From Gemmatimonadaceae bacterium (GTDB lineage: Bacteria > Gemmatimonadota > Gemmatimonadetes > Gemmatimonadales > Gemmatimonadaceae): DNA of 34,466 nt. The notes below the pieces were generated by a model. That model did not search any database. It was not told the origin of the DNA and worked only from the letters and a program-made list of their open reading frames with translations. Made by a program: the position numbers and the translations under genes. The DNA is taken from contig JABFYH010000205.1 of NCBI GenBank assembly GCA_013361335.1, positions 1-34,466 on the forward strand. The letters run 5' to 3'. This document shows positions 16,299-25,240 of the stretch, in pieces (the stretch's first letter is position 1; every line of letters begins with the position of its first letter).

Positions 16299-17285
16299 AT
16301 GCGCCCCTTCTCCACCGCCCTCGGCATCGCCGCCGTCGCCGCGGGTCTGTGCATCGTCGAGGCCTGCGGCCGCGATGCGGCGCCGGCCGAGCAACCGTTC
16401 GTCGTCTACAATGCGGCGTCGCTCACGCGCCCGATGCGTGCCGTGCTCGACTCCTTTGCGCTCCGCACCGGCACGCGGTACGCGCAGGAGAGCGCGTCGA
16501 GCCTGGAGCTGGTGCGTCGCCTGACGGAGCTCCGCTCGACCCCGGACGTCCTCGCGCTGGCCGATCCCGAGCTCTTTCCCACGCTGCTGGAGCCGCGCTT
16601 CACGACCTGGCACGCGCTGTTCGGCCGCAACCGCATCGTGCTGGCCTACACGGCGCGCTCCCGCTTCGCGTCCGAGATCGACGCGACCAACTGGTGGCAG
16701 ATCCTCTCGCGCCCCGGAGTGCAGGTGGGCCGCTCCGACCCGAACGCCGATCCGTCCGGCTATCGGACGGTGCTCGTCTGGCAGCTCTCGGCGCGGCATT
16801 ACGGTGTCCGCGATCTCGAGGCTCGCATGCTGCGCGCCTCGCCGCCGCGCAACATTCGTCCGCGCGAGGCCGACCAGGTCGCGCTGCTTCAGGCGGGGGA
16901 GCTCGACTACATCTGGACCTACGAGAGCCTCGCCGCGCTGATGGGACTCCCCTACGTGAAGCTGCCCGATGCGGTGGATCTCGGCGCGCCGGCCGATTCC
17001 GCCGGTTATGCACAGGCCAGCACGCGCGTGCTCGGCAAGCGTGCGGGCGACACGATCACCGTCCGTGGGCGACCGATTCTCTTCGGCGTGAGCGTGCCGC
17101 GCGGCGCGCCGCACGCGGCCGCCGCCGACCGGTTCGTCGCATACCTCCTTTCTCCCGAGGGTCGGCGCATCCTTCGTCGCACGCACTTCGACGCGCTGGA
17201 CACGCCGGCGTTCGTCGGACGGTCGATCCCACCGCTCGTGGCCGCAGCCGCGGAGCGCGCGCGCGCCGGGCCTGCGACCCCCTGA
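16299..17285 (+). CDS. WtpA/ModA-like oxyanion-binding lipoprotein
   Basis: 328-aa extracellular solute-binding protein. The signal sequence ends at a lipobox-like IVEAC (Cys23). The two-lobed binding fold shows the WtpA-type anion motifs: VVYNAASLTRPM near the N-terminus, TPDVLALADPELFP, RIVLAYTARSRFASEI, NWWQIL, and the SDPNADPSGYR signature (146-156). WtpA binds tungstate and molybdate for an ABC importer. No permease (WtpB/ModB) or ATPase (WtpC/ModC) gene is adjacent, so this is an orphan binding protein or works with a transporter elsewhere. A molybdoenzyme gene lies about 8 kb downstream, giving the cell a use for the anion. It is divergent from PAP2; the start is the ATG that opens the signal peptide, with no visible ribosome binding site. 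Confidence 0.8.
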   Translation: MRPFSTALGIAAVAAGLCIVEACGRDAAPAEQPFVVYNAASLTRPMRAVLDSFALRTGTRYAQESASSLELVRRLTELRSTPDVLALADPELFPTLLEPRFTTWHALFGRNRIVLAYTARSRFASEIDATNWWQILSRPGVQVGRSDPNADPSGYRTVLVWQLSARHYGVRDLEARMLRASPPRNIRPREADQVALLQAGELDYIWTYESLAALMGLPYVKLPDAVDLGAPADSAGYAQASTRVLGKRAGDTITVRGRPILFGVSVPRGAPHAAAADRFVAYLLSPEGRRILRRTHFDALDTPAFVGRSIPPLVAAAAERARAGPATP

Positions 17286-17356
17286 CGGCGCGCGTTGTGC
17301 GGTGGCTCACCGTCTGGTCCCGACGGGACCCTGACCCCGACGCCGGAGCCAAGCGC

Positions 17357-17704
17357 GTGTCACCCCACCGAACTTTTCTCGACGATCTCGCGCGACTCTG
17401 GAATGCCTGGGAGGTCATTCCGATCTGGGGAGAGCGGCGAACCACGTCCCGCCGTACTCACGTGGAGGAGGCCGGCTCGCGTCTCGTCGACCGCCGCACG
17501 CGCGAACGTCGCCGCGCGCCCGGCCTCCGCATCGCCCTGCCGCCGAAGCTCGCGCACGGATGGATCGCCTTCGAGTGCAACGACGAGCGTCGGCGCGTCG
17601 CTCCGATCCCCGAGGGCTGGACCGAGCTCTCGGAGGAGGCGCTCCGCGAGCTGTGGCGGCGCGCGGAGCAGCTCCCCCCGAGACGGAAGCGGTTGGTCGA
17701 GTAG
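17357..17704 (+). CDS. Small W/R-rich protein, paralog of the gene at 27614-27892
   Basis: 115-aa protein of unknown function. It shares a pattern with the protein encoded at 27614-27892: RTF, then D at +4, W at +10 and E at +14 (RTFLDDLARLWNAWEVIP here). After a variable basic middle (about 25-62) comes a C-terminal block GWIAFECNDERRRVAPIPEG followed by W88, LS and a helix ending LPP. The GTG at 17357 is preferred because it lies just before the conserved RTF and has GGAG 9 nt upstream; the frame remains open further 5'. It follows the WtpA-like gene by 71 bp and converges on the Gfo gene with only 14 bp between them. There is no signal peptide, so it is probably cytoplasmic. Confidence 0.65.
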   Translation: MSPHRTFLDDLARLWNAWEVIPIWGERRTTSRRTHVEEAGSRLVDRRTRERRRAPGLRIALPPKLAHGWIAFECNDERRRVAPIPEGWTELSEEALRELWRRAEQLPPRRKRLVE

Positions 17705-17718
17705 CGTGCTGCCGTGAG

Positions 17719-19320
17719 CTAGCCCGGGTACCACCCCGCACGGAACTCGCGGGTCAGATACGCGTTCGCTCCGGGAATGTTCGTGATCGACATCTCCGGT
17801 GCGTCGTAGACGATCTTCCGGCTGGGCCCCGCACGCAGTGCGGCGATGCCGAGCAGCATCACCTCCGTCAGCGCCGACGCGTAGTCGAACGGGCAGCTCG
17901 CCGTCCCCTCGCCCTTGCACGCCTGCGCCCAGTTCACCTCGTGCGGCACCTCGATGCGCGGCAACGTCTTCGGCACCGACGCCGCGCGCGCGGCCGCAGC
18001 CTCGGGGTAGACCTGCACGTTCTCGCCGTAGGTCTCATAGGTGAGATAGCCCTGATCGCCGATGAGCACTCCACCGCCGCCGTCGGCGCGGGGGAGCACG
18101 ACGTCCTGTGACAGCGCCGGCAGCAGGCCTCCGTCGTACCACACGAGCGACACCGGCGGCTGCGAGCCGCGTGCCGGGAACTCGTAGCGCGCCGTCATCG
18201 CCAGCGGGTACGCGCCAGGATCGTCCTTCGTCCCGCCCCATGGCGTCGACGACGCGATCACGCTCGTCGGCATGCCGAGCCCCAGCGCCCAGTACGGCTG
18301 GTCGATGAGGTGCGCCCCCATGTCGCCGATCGCGCTCACCCCGAAGTCCGGCCAGCCGCGCCAGCTGAACGGGTGGTAGACGGGATGGTAGGGCACGTCC
18401 GGGGCGGGCCCGAGAAACAGGTCCCATCGCAGCCCGGGCGGCGGCGTCTGTGGATTCTCTGCCATCGCGCGCAGGATCGCGTTGTCCACCGTGCGCATCC
18501 CCCATCTGGGCGGCGGGGCCGGCGTCGCGGCCGCCGTCGTCGTCGCCGTGGGAGTGGCGCTCGCCACCGGAGCGGCAGGGGTGCCGAGGACCGGTCCGGT
18601 GATCGGCCGCGCCGCTCTCGCCGGCCGAGGGATCCCCTGCGCCCAGTAACGCTGGGGGCGATCGGTCCAGACGTGCGCTTCGCGTACCGGACCGATGACG
18701 CCCGCACCGATGATCTCGACGATCCGGCGCGTGCCTTCCATCGAATGGCCCTGATTGCCCATCTGCGTCACGACCTTCGTGTCGCGCGCCGTACGCGCGA
18801 GGAGCCGCGCCTCGTACACCGAATAGGTGAGCGGCTTCTGCACGTAGACGTGCTTGCCGGCCTTCATCGCCGCGACGGCGATGATGCCGTGCAGATGGTC
18901 CGGCGTCGCGATGACCACGGCGTCGATGTCCTTCTGCCGCTCGAGCATCACGCGAAAGTCCTCGTACTTGACGGCCTTCTCGTACGCCGCCTTCAGCTTC
19001 AGCGCCTCCGCCGACGGCCCGGTCTGCCCCTGCGGGGGGCGCATGCGGTTCGCCAGGCTGCGCTCGACGTAGCCGAAGTCCGCGTCGCACACGGCGACGA
19101 TGTTCTCTCCCGCCTGCACCAGGGTGTTCATGTTGACCATCCCCATCCCGCCGATGCCGACGCACGCGACGTTCAGTGTCCGGCTCGGGGCGCGGTAGCC
19201 GACCCCGCCGAGCACGTGCCGCGGCACGATCATGGGGGCGATGGCGAGCGCGGCGGCGGCGCGGCCGGTGTCGCGAACGAAGGTGCGGCGCGAGATGGAG
19301 CTGTTGTCGTCGGCGGGCAT
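17719..19320 (-). CDS. Tat-exported Gfo/Idh/MocA-family oxidoreductase
   Basis: 533-aa NAD(P)-dependent sugar-type oxidoreductase homolog. The N-terminus carries a twin-arginine signal (SRRTFV, 10-15, then an Ala-rich stretch to about 40), so it is probably exported folded with cofactor. The Rossmann fold begins near 49 with GIGGMG (55-60). The family EKP motif appears as QKP (161-163) in [16 protein letters not shown], common in this exported subgroup. The C-terminal domain shows [18 protein letters not shown] and GDMGAHLID. About 50 extra residues rich in A, P and T (about 235-290) sit between [18 protein letters not shown] and the WDLFLGP segment, where relatives have a short loop. The start ATG has AGGAGAGG just upstream. 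Substrate unknown; 209 bp separate it from the divergent M48 gene. Confidence 0.9.
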   Translation of the reverse strand: MPADDNSSISRRTFVRDTGRAAAALAIAPMIVPRHVLGGVGYRAPSRTLNVACVGIGGMGMVNMNTLVQAGENIVAVCDADFGYVERSLANRMRPPQGQTGPSAEALKLKAAYEKAVKYEDFRVMLERQKDIDAVVIATPDHLHGIIAVAAMKAGKHVYVQKPLTYSVYEARLLARTARDTKVVTQMGNQGHSMEGTRRIVEIIGAGVIGPVREAHVWTDRPQRYWAQGIPRPARAARPITGPVLGTPAAPVASATPTATTTAAATPAPPPRWGMRTVDNAILRAMAENPQTPPPGLRWDLFLGPAPDVPYHPVYHPFSWRGWPDFGVSAIGDMGAHLIDQPYWALGLGMPTSVIASSTPWGGTKDDPGAYPLAMTARYEFPARGSQPPVSLVWYDGGLLPALSQDVVLPRADGGGGVLIGDQGYLTYETYGENVQVYPEAAAARAASVPKTLPRIEVPHEVNWAQACKGEGTASCPFDYASALTEVMLLGIAALRAGPSRKIVYDAPEMSITNIPGANAYLTREFRAGWYPG

Positions 19321-19529
19321 GACCTCTCCTGATGTGGGCGGATGGAGGAAGTTGTGCGCTCGACCACACCAGGGCCAGTGACTCGAGCCACACCTCGGGT
19401 TGCGGTACGATGGACCGGAGAAGCCCGCCGCGCGGCCCGTCCCGGGATGGCGCAGATGGTGCGTTTCGGAGACCCGACCGACCCACCCGCGGGCGTGCCC
19501 GCGCACGACCATACAGCACCGAGACCACC

Positions 19530-20354
19530 ATGAACCAGCCCCGTATCCTCGCGCGCGTCGTCAGCGGCCTCGCCGCCTGCGCAGCCCTGAGCGCGTGCGC
19601 CGGCAGCATCTCCCAGCAGGAGGAGGTGCAGATCGGCCAGCAGAACGCCGCGCAGATCAACGCGCAGCTCCCCATGCTGAACGACGGCACGATCAGCTCG
19701 TACGTGAACTCGCTCGGTCAGGCGATCGCCCGCCGCACCTCGCGTGGCGACCTCGACTGGCACTTCGCCGTCGTGAACAGTGAGGTCATCAATGCCTTCG
19801 CCCTGCCTGGCGGCTACGTCTACGTCAATCGCGGCGTGCTCACGAACGCCAGCAACGAGAGCGAGCTGGCGGGGGTGCTGGGCCACGAGATCGAGCACGT
19901 CGTCCGGCGCCACTCGGTGAAGCAGATGGAGCAGATGCAGGGCGCCAACATCGGTGTCGGGCTCGCGTGCGCTCTGACCAACGTCTGCCAGAACACCGCC
20001 GCGCAGGCCGCCATCCAGGTCGGCGGGACCGCGGTGTTCGCCAAGTTCAGCCGCGGCGACGAGGTGCAGGCGGACGAGGGCGGGTTCAACAACGTCATCA
20101 ACGCCGGCATCAGCCCGCGCGGCATGCTGACCTTCTTCCAGAAGCTGCTGTCCGAGGAGCAGCAGAGCGGGGGCGGCAACGCGAGCGCCTGGTTCTCGGA
20201 CCACCCGGGCACCCAGGATCGCATCGCCGACATCCAGCGCATGCTGAACGACAACGGCAGCCGGATCAGCGGCCTGCGAACCGACTCGCAGGGGTTCCAG
20301 ACCATGAAAGCGCGTCTGCGCCAGCTCCCCGCCGCCCCGCGCGCCACGCAGTGA
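19530..20354 (+). CDS. M48-family metalloprotease lipoprotein
   Basis: 274-aa periplasmic zinc protease of the M48C/LoiP-BepA kind. The signal sequence ends at lipobox LSAC (Cys23). The zinc site is HEIEH (His119, Glu120, His123) with the third ligand Glu178 in DEVQAD. Supporting motifs are [26 protein letters not shown] and, near the C-terminus, [12 protein letters not shown]. coli relatives act in outer-membrane protein quality control. No TPR domain follows, so it is the short (LoiP-like) form. The ATG at 19530 starts the signal peptide; the frame stays open upstream through non-coding DNA. It converges on the FUSC gene, with a hairpin between them. Confidence 0.92.
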   Translation: MNQPRILARVVSGLAACAALSACAGSISQQEEVQIGQQNAAQINAQLPMLNDGTISSYVNSLGQAIARRTSRGDLDWHFAVVNSEVINAFALPGGYVYVNRGVLTNASNESELAGVLGHEIEHVVRRHSVKQMEQMQGANIGVGLACALTNVCQNTAAQAAIQVGGTAVFAKFSRGDEVQADEGGFNNVINAGISPRGMLTFFQKLLSEEQQSGGGNASAWFSDHPGTQDRIADIQRMLNDNGSRISGLRTDSQGFQTMKARLRQLPAAPRATQ

Positions 20355-20366
20355 TGCGGCACGGAG

Positions 20367-20395
20367 TCCGGCGTCGTCAGGGTGGCGACGCCGGA
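20367..20395. terminator. Convergent terminator with the FUSC stop codon in its loop
   Basis: Perfect 10-bp stem (20367-20376 with 20386-20395), 9-nt loop. The loop begins with the stop codon of the FUSC gene (20377-20379, - strand). It lies 12 nt after the M48 stop, so it can end both convergent transcripts. Confidence 0.6.
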
Positions 20396-22578
20396 TCCGG
20401 CTCGCCGAGCGTCCACCGCCCGATGGCGTCGTGCAGGAGACGGATCTGACGCGCCAGGCGGTCCAGCCGCGCACGCAGGAGCGGCGGTAGCCCGGCTTCG
20501 CGCGCGCGGGCCGCCTCCGACGCCAGCGCCGACGGCAGCGGCGCCGGTGCGCGGCCGCCCTCGATCGATTCGGCGAGGTCCGCCAGCACGCCGGTCGCCG
20601 TGTCGGTGAACCGGCGCAGCCCGTCGCTGCCGCCACCTTGCTCGCTGTGTCGGGCGAGTGCCAGTGCGGCGATCGATGCCGTGAGGCGCCGCGTGTAGGT
20701 CAGGAAGGTCATCGCGCTCGCGAGACGTCCTCCCGACCCGCTCGACTCACCGAGCAGCCGCTGGAACGACTCCTCGGCGTTCACCGTGGCGAGGCCGATC
20801 CGCCGGCGCGACCCGCGCAGCGCACGTCCCGCTGCCTCGCTGCGGTCGTCGAACAGCGCGACCACCGCCGCCAGGTACTCGCGGTTCGCGTGCAGCGCGG
20901 CGGCCATGAAGCCGGGAAGTCGCGTCTTCTCGGGGCTCGGCCAGAGCAGGCGCGACCCCGCCAGCGCCAGCGCGCCGCCGAGCAGCGTGTTCAGCACGCG
21001 GATGCTCGCCAGATGCCAGTCGCCGGCGCTCGCTTCTGCCAGGAGCACGAAGGTGGGGGTGAGAAAGATCGAGAAGGCCGCGTAGTTCACCGGCAGGAGC
21101 GCCACACAGGCCGCCGCGAACACGAACGACAGCACGAGGATCGCCCGCGGATCATGGAACAGGGCGCCCAGCGCCGCGGTCAGCAGGCCACCGAGCACGG
21201 TCCCCACCACTCGTTGCAACGCGCGCTGCGCCGTGACGCCGGTGTACGGCTGGAGGATGACGATCACCGTGATCGTCATCCAGTATCCGCGCTTGAGGCC
21301 CAGCGCATCGCCCAGCGCGACAGCGAGTGCGGTGACGACGGCGACGCGCAGTGCGTAGCGGAAGATCAACGAGTCCCACGACAGCATGGCTCGCAGCGTC
21401 GTCAGGGCGGAGTCGGGCTCGTCGGGCTCGCTGATCACCGCCGCCGCCGGCACACCGGCGATGTCGGCGGGAGTGGGTGATGCGGCCCCGTGCCCCGCAT
21501 TCAACGCCGCGACCGTCACCGACGCCACGCCGGCGTACTGGGCGCCACGGTCGAGCACCGCCGCGGCCTGCTGGTAATGCACCGCGGCAGCGGGATCAGC
21601 GGCGATGGCGCCCGCTATCGCGCCCCGCAACGCATCGCCGTTCCATGGCACCGCGATCGGCTCCGGCTCACCCTCCGTCTCCACCGCTCCGGCGAGTGCG
21701 TGCGCAGTGCGTGTGATGTCGTCGAGCGCGGTCCCTACCGCCGCGTCCGCGGACGAGACCCGCGCGACCGCATGGATGCTGTCGATCGCCTCGGCGATCG
21801 CCACGACGTGGGCGAACAGCTGATCCACGATCTCGCCGAGCACGACGAGCCGCTCCTCGCGGCCGCTCGTCCCTGGGCGACCGCGGCGGGACTGCGTCAG
21901 CGCGAGCCGCGCATCCTCGAGCGCCGTTCGTACCGCGGCGCTCCCCGCGGGCAGCTCGCTCGTGTCCGTGTCGAGCGTGGCGCGCAGGTGCAACGCGACG
22001 TCGGCCGCATACGCGGCGAGCGCACGGTAGCTCTGGGCCACTGCGAGCCGCGCCGGCCGATACGGCTGCAGCGGCCAGACGACCAGCGCGACGGCCATCG
22101 CCCACAGGCCACCCGCCATCTCGTACCCTGCACGCAGGAATGCCCCATCGCCCGCCGAAGCCGGGACGGCGAGGGCGATGACGAACGTGGTCAGGGTAGC
22201 CCCACCGACGCTGACGCCCGGCGTCCCCCAGGCGCGCCCGAGGCACGTGGCGAAGGCCACGGCAAAGGTGAGGGGGATCGCGAGCGCGATGTGCCCGCTC
22301 GCCAACGTACCGATCACCATCGCGCCGGCACAGCAGAGCGCCACGGCGCTCATCGTCATGGCTCGCGTCCGGTATGGGCCGCCGCGATCCGCGAGCGCCC
22401 CGTTGAATCCGCCCAGGCTGGTCCAGGTGGCGCCGCCCGTGCCGAGCACCTGCGCGGCCATCAGGGGGACGACCGTGGCCACCGCGGCGCGGAGGCCGGC
22501 GGCATAGGCGGGTCGCGGGCGTGCGAGCGCGGTCGCCGCGCGAACGGTGTGCAGCGTGGGGCCCAGCGGTCGGCGCAT
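20377..22578 (-). CDS. FUSC-family transporter (aromatic acid/fusaric acid exporter type)
   Basis: 733-aa inner-membrane protein with the duplicated FUSC architecture: a transmembrane block at about 27-170, a cytoplasmic region (about 175-400), a second transmembrane block (about 405-545) and a C-terminal helical cytoplasmic domain. The second block carries the hallmark RGYWMTITVIVILQPYTGVT (430-449) followed by RALQRVVGTVLGG. Relatives (YccS, AaeB, FusC) export aromatic carboxylic acids or toxic hydrophobic acids, usually with a membrane-fusion partner; none is adjacent here. The start ATG at 22578 is supported by the short divergent gap to the CDF gene. There is no ribosome binding site, but a TAGCTT box ends 6 nt upstream, suggesting a leaderless transcript. 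Confidence 0.88.
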   Translation of the reverse strand: MRRPLGPTLHTVRAATALARPRPAYAAGLRAAVATVVPLMAAQVLGTGGATWTSLGGFNGALADRGGPYRTRAMTMSAVALCCAGAMVIGTLASGHIALAIPLTFAVAFATCLGRAWGTPGVSVGGATLTTFVIALAVPASAGDGAFLRAGYEMAGGLWAMAVALVVWPLQPYRPARLAVAQSYRALAAYAADVALHLRATLDTDTSELPAGSAAVRTALEDARLALTQSRRGRPGTSGREERLVVLGEIVDQLFAHVVAIAEAIDSIHAVARVSSADAAVGTALDDITRTAHALAGAVETEGEPEPIAVPWNGDALRGAIAGAIAADPAAAVHYQQAAAVLDRGAQYAGVASVTVAALNAGHGAASPTPADIAGVPAAAVISEPDEPDSALTTLRAMLSWDSLIFRYALRVAVVTALAVALGDALGLKRGYWMTITVIVILQPYTGVTAQRALQRVVGTVLGGLLTAALGALFHDPRAILVLSFVFAAACVALLPVNYAAFSIFLTPTFVLLAEASAGDWHLASIRVLNTLLGGALALAGSRLLWPSPEKTRLPGFMAAALHANREYLAAVVALFDDRSEAAGRALRGSRRRIGLATVNAEESFQRLLGESSGSGGRLASAMTFLTYTRRLTASIAALALARHSEQGGGSDGLRRFTDTATGVLADLAESIEGGRAPAPLPSALASEAARAREAGLPPLLRARLDRLARQIRLLHDAIGRWTLGEPDPASPP

Positions 22579-22584
22579 GGGCCA

Positions 22585-22590
22585 AAGCTA
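22585..22590 (-). promoter_or_regulatory. Candidate -10 box (TAGCTT) for the FUSC gene
   Basis: Read on -, TAGCTT ends 6 nt before the FUSC ATG, the same distance as for the GH9 and second MarR genes. No -35 is recognisable. If functional it implies a leaderless mRNA. Confidence 0.35.
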
Positions 22591-22634
22591 CCAGTACGGG
22601 CCGCCCGCGCGCTCGCCCATCCGCGTCGACGCCC

Positions 22635-22640
22635 TATATT
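22635..22640 (+). promoter_or_regulatory. Candidate -10 box (TATATT) for the CDF gene
   Basis: TATATT matches the -10 consensus at five of six positions and is conspicuously AT-rich here. It ends 8 nt before the CDF ATG, so the transcript would start at or within a nucleotide or two of the start codon. No -35 or ribosome binding site is visible. Confidence 0.5.
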
Positions 22641-22648
22641 TCGGCACG

Positions 22649-23647
22649 ATGAGTCACGCCCATTCCCACCCGCATACGCACGACCACGGGCACGACGGGC
22701 ATGAGCACGCGCATGGCCACGACCACGGCGCGCTCCGATTCGGCGGCCATCACCACCATCACCACGCGCCGGCGAGCTACGACCGCGCCTTCGCGGTCGG
22801 GGTGGCGCTGAACCTCGGCTTCGTGCTCGCCGAGGTCGCCTTCGGCCTTCGCGCCGAGTCGCTCGCGCTGCTCGCCGACGCCGGCCACAATCTGAGCGAC
22901 GTGCTCGCGCTCGCCCTGGCCTGGGCCGGCAGCGTGCTCGCGCGTCGCGGCCCGACACCACGATTCACCTACGGCCTCCGCCGGTTCTCCATCCTGGCGG
23001 CCGTTGCCAACGCCGGACTGCTGCTCATCGCCGTCGGCGCCATCGCCATCGAGGCGGTACAGCGGCTGCGGCACCCGGCGCCCGTGGCCGGCGGCACCGT
23101 GATGATCGTCGCCGCGATCGGCATCGTCATCAACGTCGGGACGGCGCTCGGGTTCATGCGTGGCCGCTCCTCCGACCTCAACATCCGCGGGGCCTTCCTG
23201 CACATGATCGCCGACGCCGTCGCCTCGGCGGGCGTCGTCCTCACCGGACTGTTGCTCGCCGTCACCGGCTGGCTCTGGCTCGACCCCGCGGTGAGCCTGC
23301 TGCTCGTCGCCGTCATCATGTGGAGCACCTGGGGGCTCGCGCGCGACTCCCTCGATCTCGCGCTCGACGCCGTTCCTCCGGGGATCGACTTCGACGCCGT
23401 GTGTGGCGTGCTCCGCGGCCTCGACGGCGTGGTGCAGGTGCACGACGTTCACATCTGGGGGATGAGCACCACCGACGTGGCGCTCACCGCTCACCTGGTC
23501 CGGCCCTGTCCGGGCGGGGAGGACGCGCTGCTGGCCGCCGCCACGCGCGAGCTGCGCTCGCGCTTCGGGATCTCGCATGCCACTATCCAGCTCGAGCAGG
23601 GCCTGGCCGTGCATCCGTGCGAGCTCGCCGAGCCGGGGCGCGTATGA
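22649..23647 (+). CDS. CDF-family cation efflux transporter with a His-rich N-terminus
   Basis: 332-aa cation diffusion facilitator, a proton-coupled exporter of Zn2+ or similar divalent metals. The first 39 residues contain 18 histidines, including six in a row at 34-39, a cytosolic metal-binding tail as in ZitB/CzcD-like and eukaryotic ZnT proteins but unusually dense. Six transmembrane helices follow. The transport-site pairs are His80/Asp84 (GHNLSD, TM2) and His185/Asp189 (HMIAD, TM5). The cytoplasmic C-terminal domain (about 238-332) has the VHDVHIWGMS segment of the ferredoxin-like dimerisation fold. This HD-HD site is typical of zinc transporters. The start follows a TATATT box by 8 nt. 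The FkbM gene begins 31 nt after its stop. Confidence 0.95.
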   Translation: MSHAHSHPHTHDHGHDGHEHAHGHDHGALRFGGHHHHHHAPASYDRAFAVGVALNLGFVLAEVAFGLRAESLALLADAGHNLSDVLALALAWAGSVLARRGPTPRFTYGLRRFSILAAVANAGLLLIAVGAIAIEAVQRLRHPAPVAGGTVMIVAAIGIVINVGTALGFMRGRSSDLNIRGAFLHMIADAVASAGVVLTGLLLAVTGWLWLDPAVSLLLVAVIMWSTWGLARDSLDLALDAVPPGIDFDAVCGVLRGLDGVVQVHDVHIWGMSTTDVALTAHLVRPCPGGEDALLAAATRELRSRFGISHATIQLEQGLAVHPCELAEPGRV

Positions 23648-23678
23648 ATCCGTCGGACTCCCACCACCCCCGACGCCG

Positions 23679-24500
23679 ATGAAGCTGAAGGAGGTGCTGT
23701 ACGGGCTGGGCATCAAGCCCCGCCCGCGCGTCTACCCGTTCGAGCTCGTGAGCTTCCAGCTCGAGCGCGACGGCGAAGTCGGCTTCGCGCAGTGGCAGCA
23801 CCCGGGCGCGCTGCGCTGGCGGACCACGGTGACCCAGGCGATGGTCGACGAAGCGCGGCACTGGCTGAAGCCCGGCGACACGGCGATCGACGTCGGCGCG
23901 CATACCGGCGATACGACGCTGCCCCTCGCCCTCGCCGCCGGACCGACGGGTGCCGTGCTCGCGCTCGAGCCCAACCCGCACGTGTTCAAGGTCCTGCTGG
24001 CCACCGCCGCGCTCAACCGGCGCACGACCAACATCTATCCGCTGATGTTCGCCGCCGTCCCCGAGGACGGCGAGCTGGTCTTCGAGTATTCCGACTCCGG
24101 CTTCTGCAACGGCGGCCTGCACGAGGGGATCGATCGGTGGACCCACGCGCACTTCTTCCGCCTGCGCGTGAAGGGGCGCAACGTCCCGCGGTTCATGGAG
24201 CGCGAGTTTCCGCGCGAGGCCGAGCGCCTGCGCTTCGTGAAAGTCGACGCCGAAGGGTTCGACCGGAGCGTGGTGGCATCGCTGCGGCCGCTCATCGGGC
24301 GCACGCGCCCCTACATCCGGAGCGAGGTGTTCAAGCACTCGCCGCCGGACGAGCGCACGCGCTTCTGGCGCGACCTCCGGGACATGGGCTACCACGTTCA
24401 CAAGTTCGAGTCGGACACCCACTATCGCGGCGAGGAGCTGCAGGAAGGCGACATGACGCGCTGGCCGCACTTCGACATCTTCTGCGTTCCTGATCCATGA
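23679..24500 (+). CDS. FkbM-family SAM-dependent methyltransferase
   Basis: 273-aa class I methyltransferase of the FkbM family, which usually O-methylates sugars or secondary metabolites. The SAM-binding motif I is DVGAHTGDTT (71-80) and the ribose-binding acidic end of strand 2 is LALEPNP (95-101). The FkbM hallmark FVKVDAEGFD spans 187-195, with the conserved aspartate and glutamate. The ~60 residues before motif I are specific to this protein. Its stop overlaps the start of the cytochrome gene (ATGA at 24497-24500), so the two are translationally coupled, and it follows the CDF gene by only 31 nt. What it methylates is not evident from the neighbours. Confidence 0.88.
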   Translation: MKLKEVLYGLGIKPRPRVYPFELVSFQLERDGEVGFAQWQHPGALRWRTTVTQAMVDEARHWLKPGDTAIDVGAHTGDTTLPLALAAGPTGAVLALEPNPHVFKVLLATAALNRRTTNIYPLMFAAVPEDGELVFEYSDSGFCNGGLHEGIDRWTHAHFFRLRVKGRNVPRFMEREFPREAERLRFVKVDAEGFDRSVVASLRPLIGRTRPYIRSEVFKHSPPDERTRFWRDLRDMGYHVHKFESDTHYRGEELQEGDMTRWPHFDIFCVPDP

Positions 24501-25240
24501 CCCGCTCCCCGACGCTGGTCCGACGCACCCATTGGGTGATCAGGCTCACGCACTGGATCAACGTCGTCGCCATCGTCGTCATGGCGGGTAGCGGGCTGCG
24601 GATCTTCAACGCCTATCCGGCGTTCGCGCGGCCCGGCGAGAGCTTTCCGCTCAACCCGTGGGAAGGGCACGCCATCCCCGCGTCGCTCACCTTCGGCCGC
24701 TGGCTCGGCGGCGCGCGGCACTGGCACTTCGCGATGATGTGGCTGCTCGTCGCGAACGCGCTGCTCTACCTCGGCTTCCTCTTCCTGCACGGCGAGTGGC
24801 GCGACGTCGTGCCCCGGCGCGGCGATGCGCGCGACGCGCTGCAGATGATCCGGTTCTACCTCTTCGTGCGAAAGGATCACCCGCACCAGGGCAAGCACAA
24901 CGCGCTCCAGAAAAGCGCCTACTTCGCCATGCCGATCCTCGGCGCGATCATCGTCCTGAGCGGCCTCGCCATCTGGAAACCCATCACGCTCGGCGTCCTG
25001 ACCGCGCTGTTCGGAGGCTACAAGTGGGCGCGCTTCGTTCACTTCGTCGCCATGACGCTCCTCCTCCTCCTGGCGCTGGTGCACGTCTTCATGGTGTTCG
25101 CGGTGGATCCCTATTCGCTGCGCTCGATGGTCACCGGCTGGTACGACGAGGCGCGGTCGCCCGAGGCCCGGAACGCTCGCCCGTTCTACCACCTCGTCGC
25201 GCCGGCCAAGGGGCCAGCGGCAAAGGGGCCGGTGCGATGA
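24497..25240 (+). CDS. Cytochrome b/b6-domain membrane protein, electron carrier for the molybdoenzyme
   Basis: 247-aa di-heme b-type membrane cytochrome of the Ni/Fe-hydrogenase/formate dehydrogenase/thiosulfate reductase gamma-type fold. There are four main hydrophobic helices (about 18-37, 77-97, 141-160, 178-203). Candidate axial heme ligands are His19 (RLTHWIN), His75 or His77 (ARHWHF), His182 (FVHFVAM) and His196 (LVHVFMV). The gene overlaps both neighbours by ATGA. Sitting directly before a Tat-exported molybdenum oxidoreductase, it probably exchanges electrons between that enzyme and the quinone pool, much as MsrQ serves MsrP, although it is not an MsrQ (YedZ) homolog by sequence. Confidence 0.88.
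   Translation: MTRSPTLVRRTHWVIRLTHWINVVAIVVMAGSGLRIFNAYPAFARPGESFPLNPWEGHAIPASLTFGRWLGGARHWHFAMMWLLVANALLYLGFLFLHGEWRDVVPRRGDARDALQMIRFYLFVRKDHPHQGKHNALQKSAYFAMPILGAIIVLSGLAIWKPITLGVLTALFGGYKWARFVHFVAMTLLLLLALVHVFMVFAVDPYSLRSMVTGWYDEARSPEARNARPFYHLVAPAKGPAAKGPVR

Noticed and set aside
22748-22770. Six-histidine run suggesting a vector-derived tag.
   Set aside because: It is embedded in a longer natural His/Asp/Gly-rich tail of a metal transporter, with no vector sequence around it.
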